This document shows positions 63,443 through 64,000 of a DNA stretch of 64,000 nt, in pieces. This stretch comes from Nostoc foliaceum FACHB-393 (lineage in GTDB: Bacteria > Cyanobacteriota > Cyanobacteriia > Cyanobacteriales > Nostocaceae): the NCBI RefSeq assembly GCF_014698505.1, contig NZ_JACJTD010000013.1, forward strand, positions 62,001-126,000, written 5' to 3'. Within the stretch, counting starts at the first letter, position 1; the number at the start of each line of letters is the position of its first letter. The translations under genes and the position numbers were made by a program. The notes under the pieces were generated by a model, which had not been told where the DNA came from, did no database searches, and saw nothing but the letters and a program-made list of their open reading frames with translations.

Positions 63443-64000
63443 CTTATTAACAACATCTGATCGCCCCAGCAAGATTTTAAAAAAGGAAAAGGTTGAATTA
63501 CGGGAAAAACAAGACAGAACTTTGGAAGCAGATGTAAGCTCTGTTCTGTATTACAGAGCTTGGATTCAGGCTAAAACTAATAATACTTTGGATAACACCA
63601 GAATATTAGGAATAGTAGCAACTACTAAAGGAGCCGAAAGTTATTTACCCTATACTATCCCTAAAATCATTCAACAAATATCTGAAATCGGGATGATGGC
63701 TGATATAGTAATCGGTCTGAATAATGGTTTTGAATGTCCGACTGTGATTGCTCGTTTTACTTTGCTGCCAAATGTCCAAGTCATTCATCTATACACTGGA
63801 GAAAAGCTGGCAAACAATATCCCAGCGCCAATATATGACAATCTGATGTGTCAAGGTGAACCCTGTTATTTAAATAACATCGAACCTCAAGAATCCAGAC
63901 ACAGGATATTCTTTGTTCATCAAAAAGAAGGGCAATACGCAGCAGGTAAAATTAGAGTTTTGGGAGATATTTATGGTTCATTACTACTGAAAAGTATAGG
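63429..64000 (+). CDS. Glycosyltransferase-like protein, truncated by the window end
   Basis: An open frame of at least 190 codons starts at ATG 63429, overlapping the end of the ABC transporter gene by 14 bases, and runs off the window. The segment ILGIVATTKGAESYLPYTIP and then ADIVIGLNNGFECPTVIARF suggests a GT-A-type (family 2) glycosyltransferase start, but no DxD motif is in the visible part. A GGAAAGGAG ribosome site lies six bases before the ATG. It is likely to be a further tailoring gene of the cluster. Family call is tentative. Confidence 0.6.
   Translation, partial: MFVNNLLTTSDRPSKILKKEKVELREKQDRTLEADVSSVLYYRAWIQAKTNNTLDNTRILGIVATTKGAESYLPYTIPKIIQQISEIGMMADIVIGLNNGFECPTVIARFTLLPNVQVIHLYTGEKLANNIPAPIYDNLMCQGEPCYLNNIEPQESRHRIFFVHQKEGQYAAGKIRVLGDIYGSLLLKSI

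Overview
The window looks like chromosomal DNA of a filamentous, heterocyst-forming cyanobacterium of the Nostoc/Anabaena type. The evidence is frequent GCGATCGC (HIP1-like) octamers, dispersed repeats of the kind common in Nostocales, a cobalamin-dependent ribonucleotide reductase split by a group I intron, a devBCA-type glycolipid exporter, and a polyketide synthase of the heterocyst-glycolipid (HglE) / PUFA-synthase (Pfa) type. Everything was read by eye; no database search was run.

Region 1 (1-23,730) is mostly housekeeping and conserved cyanobacterial genes: UV endonuclease uvsE, a methyltransferase, a zinc-free dehydrogenase, intron-split nrdJ, a ParA-like ATPase, a GNAT, an AtzE/AtzG-like amidase pair, a DUF952 protein, a thioredoxin-fold protein, murE, two related sensor kinases, an AIM24 gene broken by a small repeat, an SDR, dnaK, an acetoacetate-decarboxylase-like protein, a GAF-LuxR regulator and a DUF3386 protein. 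The two kinases are oddly complementary: one lacks the phospho-accepting His, the other lacks recognisable G boxes.

Region 2 (23,730-34,140) is accessory and repeat-rich: a group II intron 3' remnant, a secreted left-handed beta-helix (gamma-carbonic-anhydrase-like) protein, a decayed IS5-type transposase, an alpha/beta hydrolase, an AhpD-like protein, a retropepsin-like protease, an asparagine-synthase-like protein without the glutaminase Cys, and a secreted protein made of 5-residue repeats.

Region 3 (34,745-64,000) is the most interesting part. A devBCA operon on the minus strand is followed on the plus strand by a lipid/polyketide cluster: an HglE/PfaA-like synthase (KS-AT-ACP-ACP-KR-DH, second ACP without its serine), a chain-length-factor-like KS/AT protein, a PfaD-type enoyl reductase, an AurF/CylC-superfamily diiron enzyme with its own 2Fe-2S ferredoxin, a free ACP, a PapA5/condensation-type acyltransferase, a 625-residue protein of unknown function with a TubC-like docking domain, an NAD(P)-dependent epimerase/dehydrogenase, a GT4 glycosyltransferase, a cyclic-peptide-exporter-like ABC transporter, and a glycosyltransferase-like gene cut by the window end. 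No thioesterase or thioester reductase is visible, so the acyltransferase is the best candidate for product release. I infer an oxidised or halogenated, glycosylated polyketide lipid that is exported. Direct repeats with an 11-bp period (consensus GTTGCATATGA) occur at four places around the cluster; two of them, 20 kb apart, match at 25 of 27 bases, which suggests a shared regulator.
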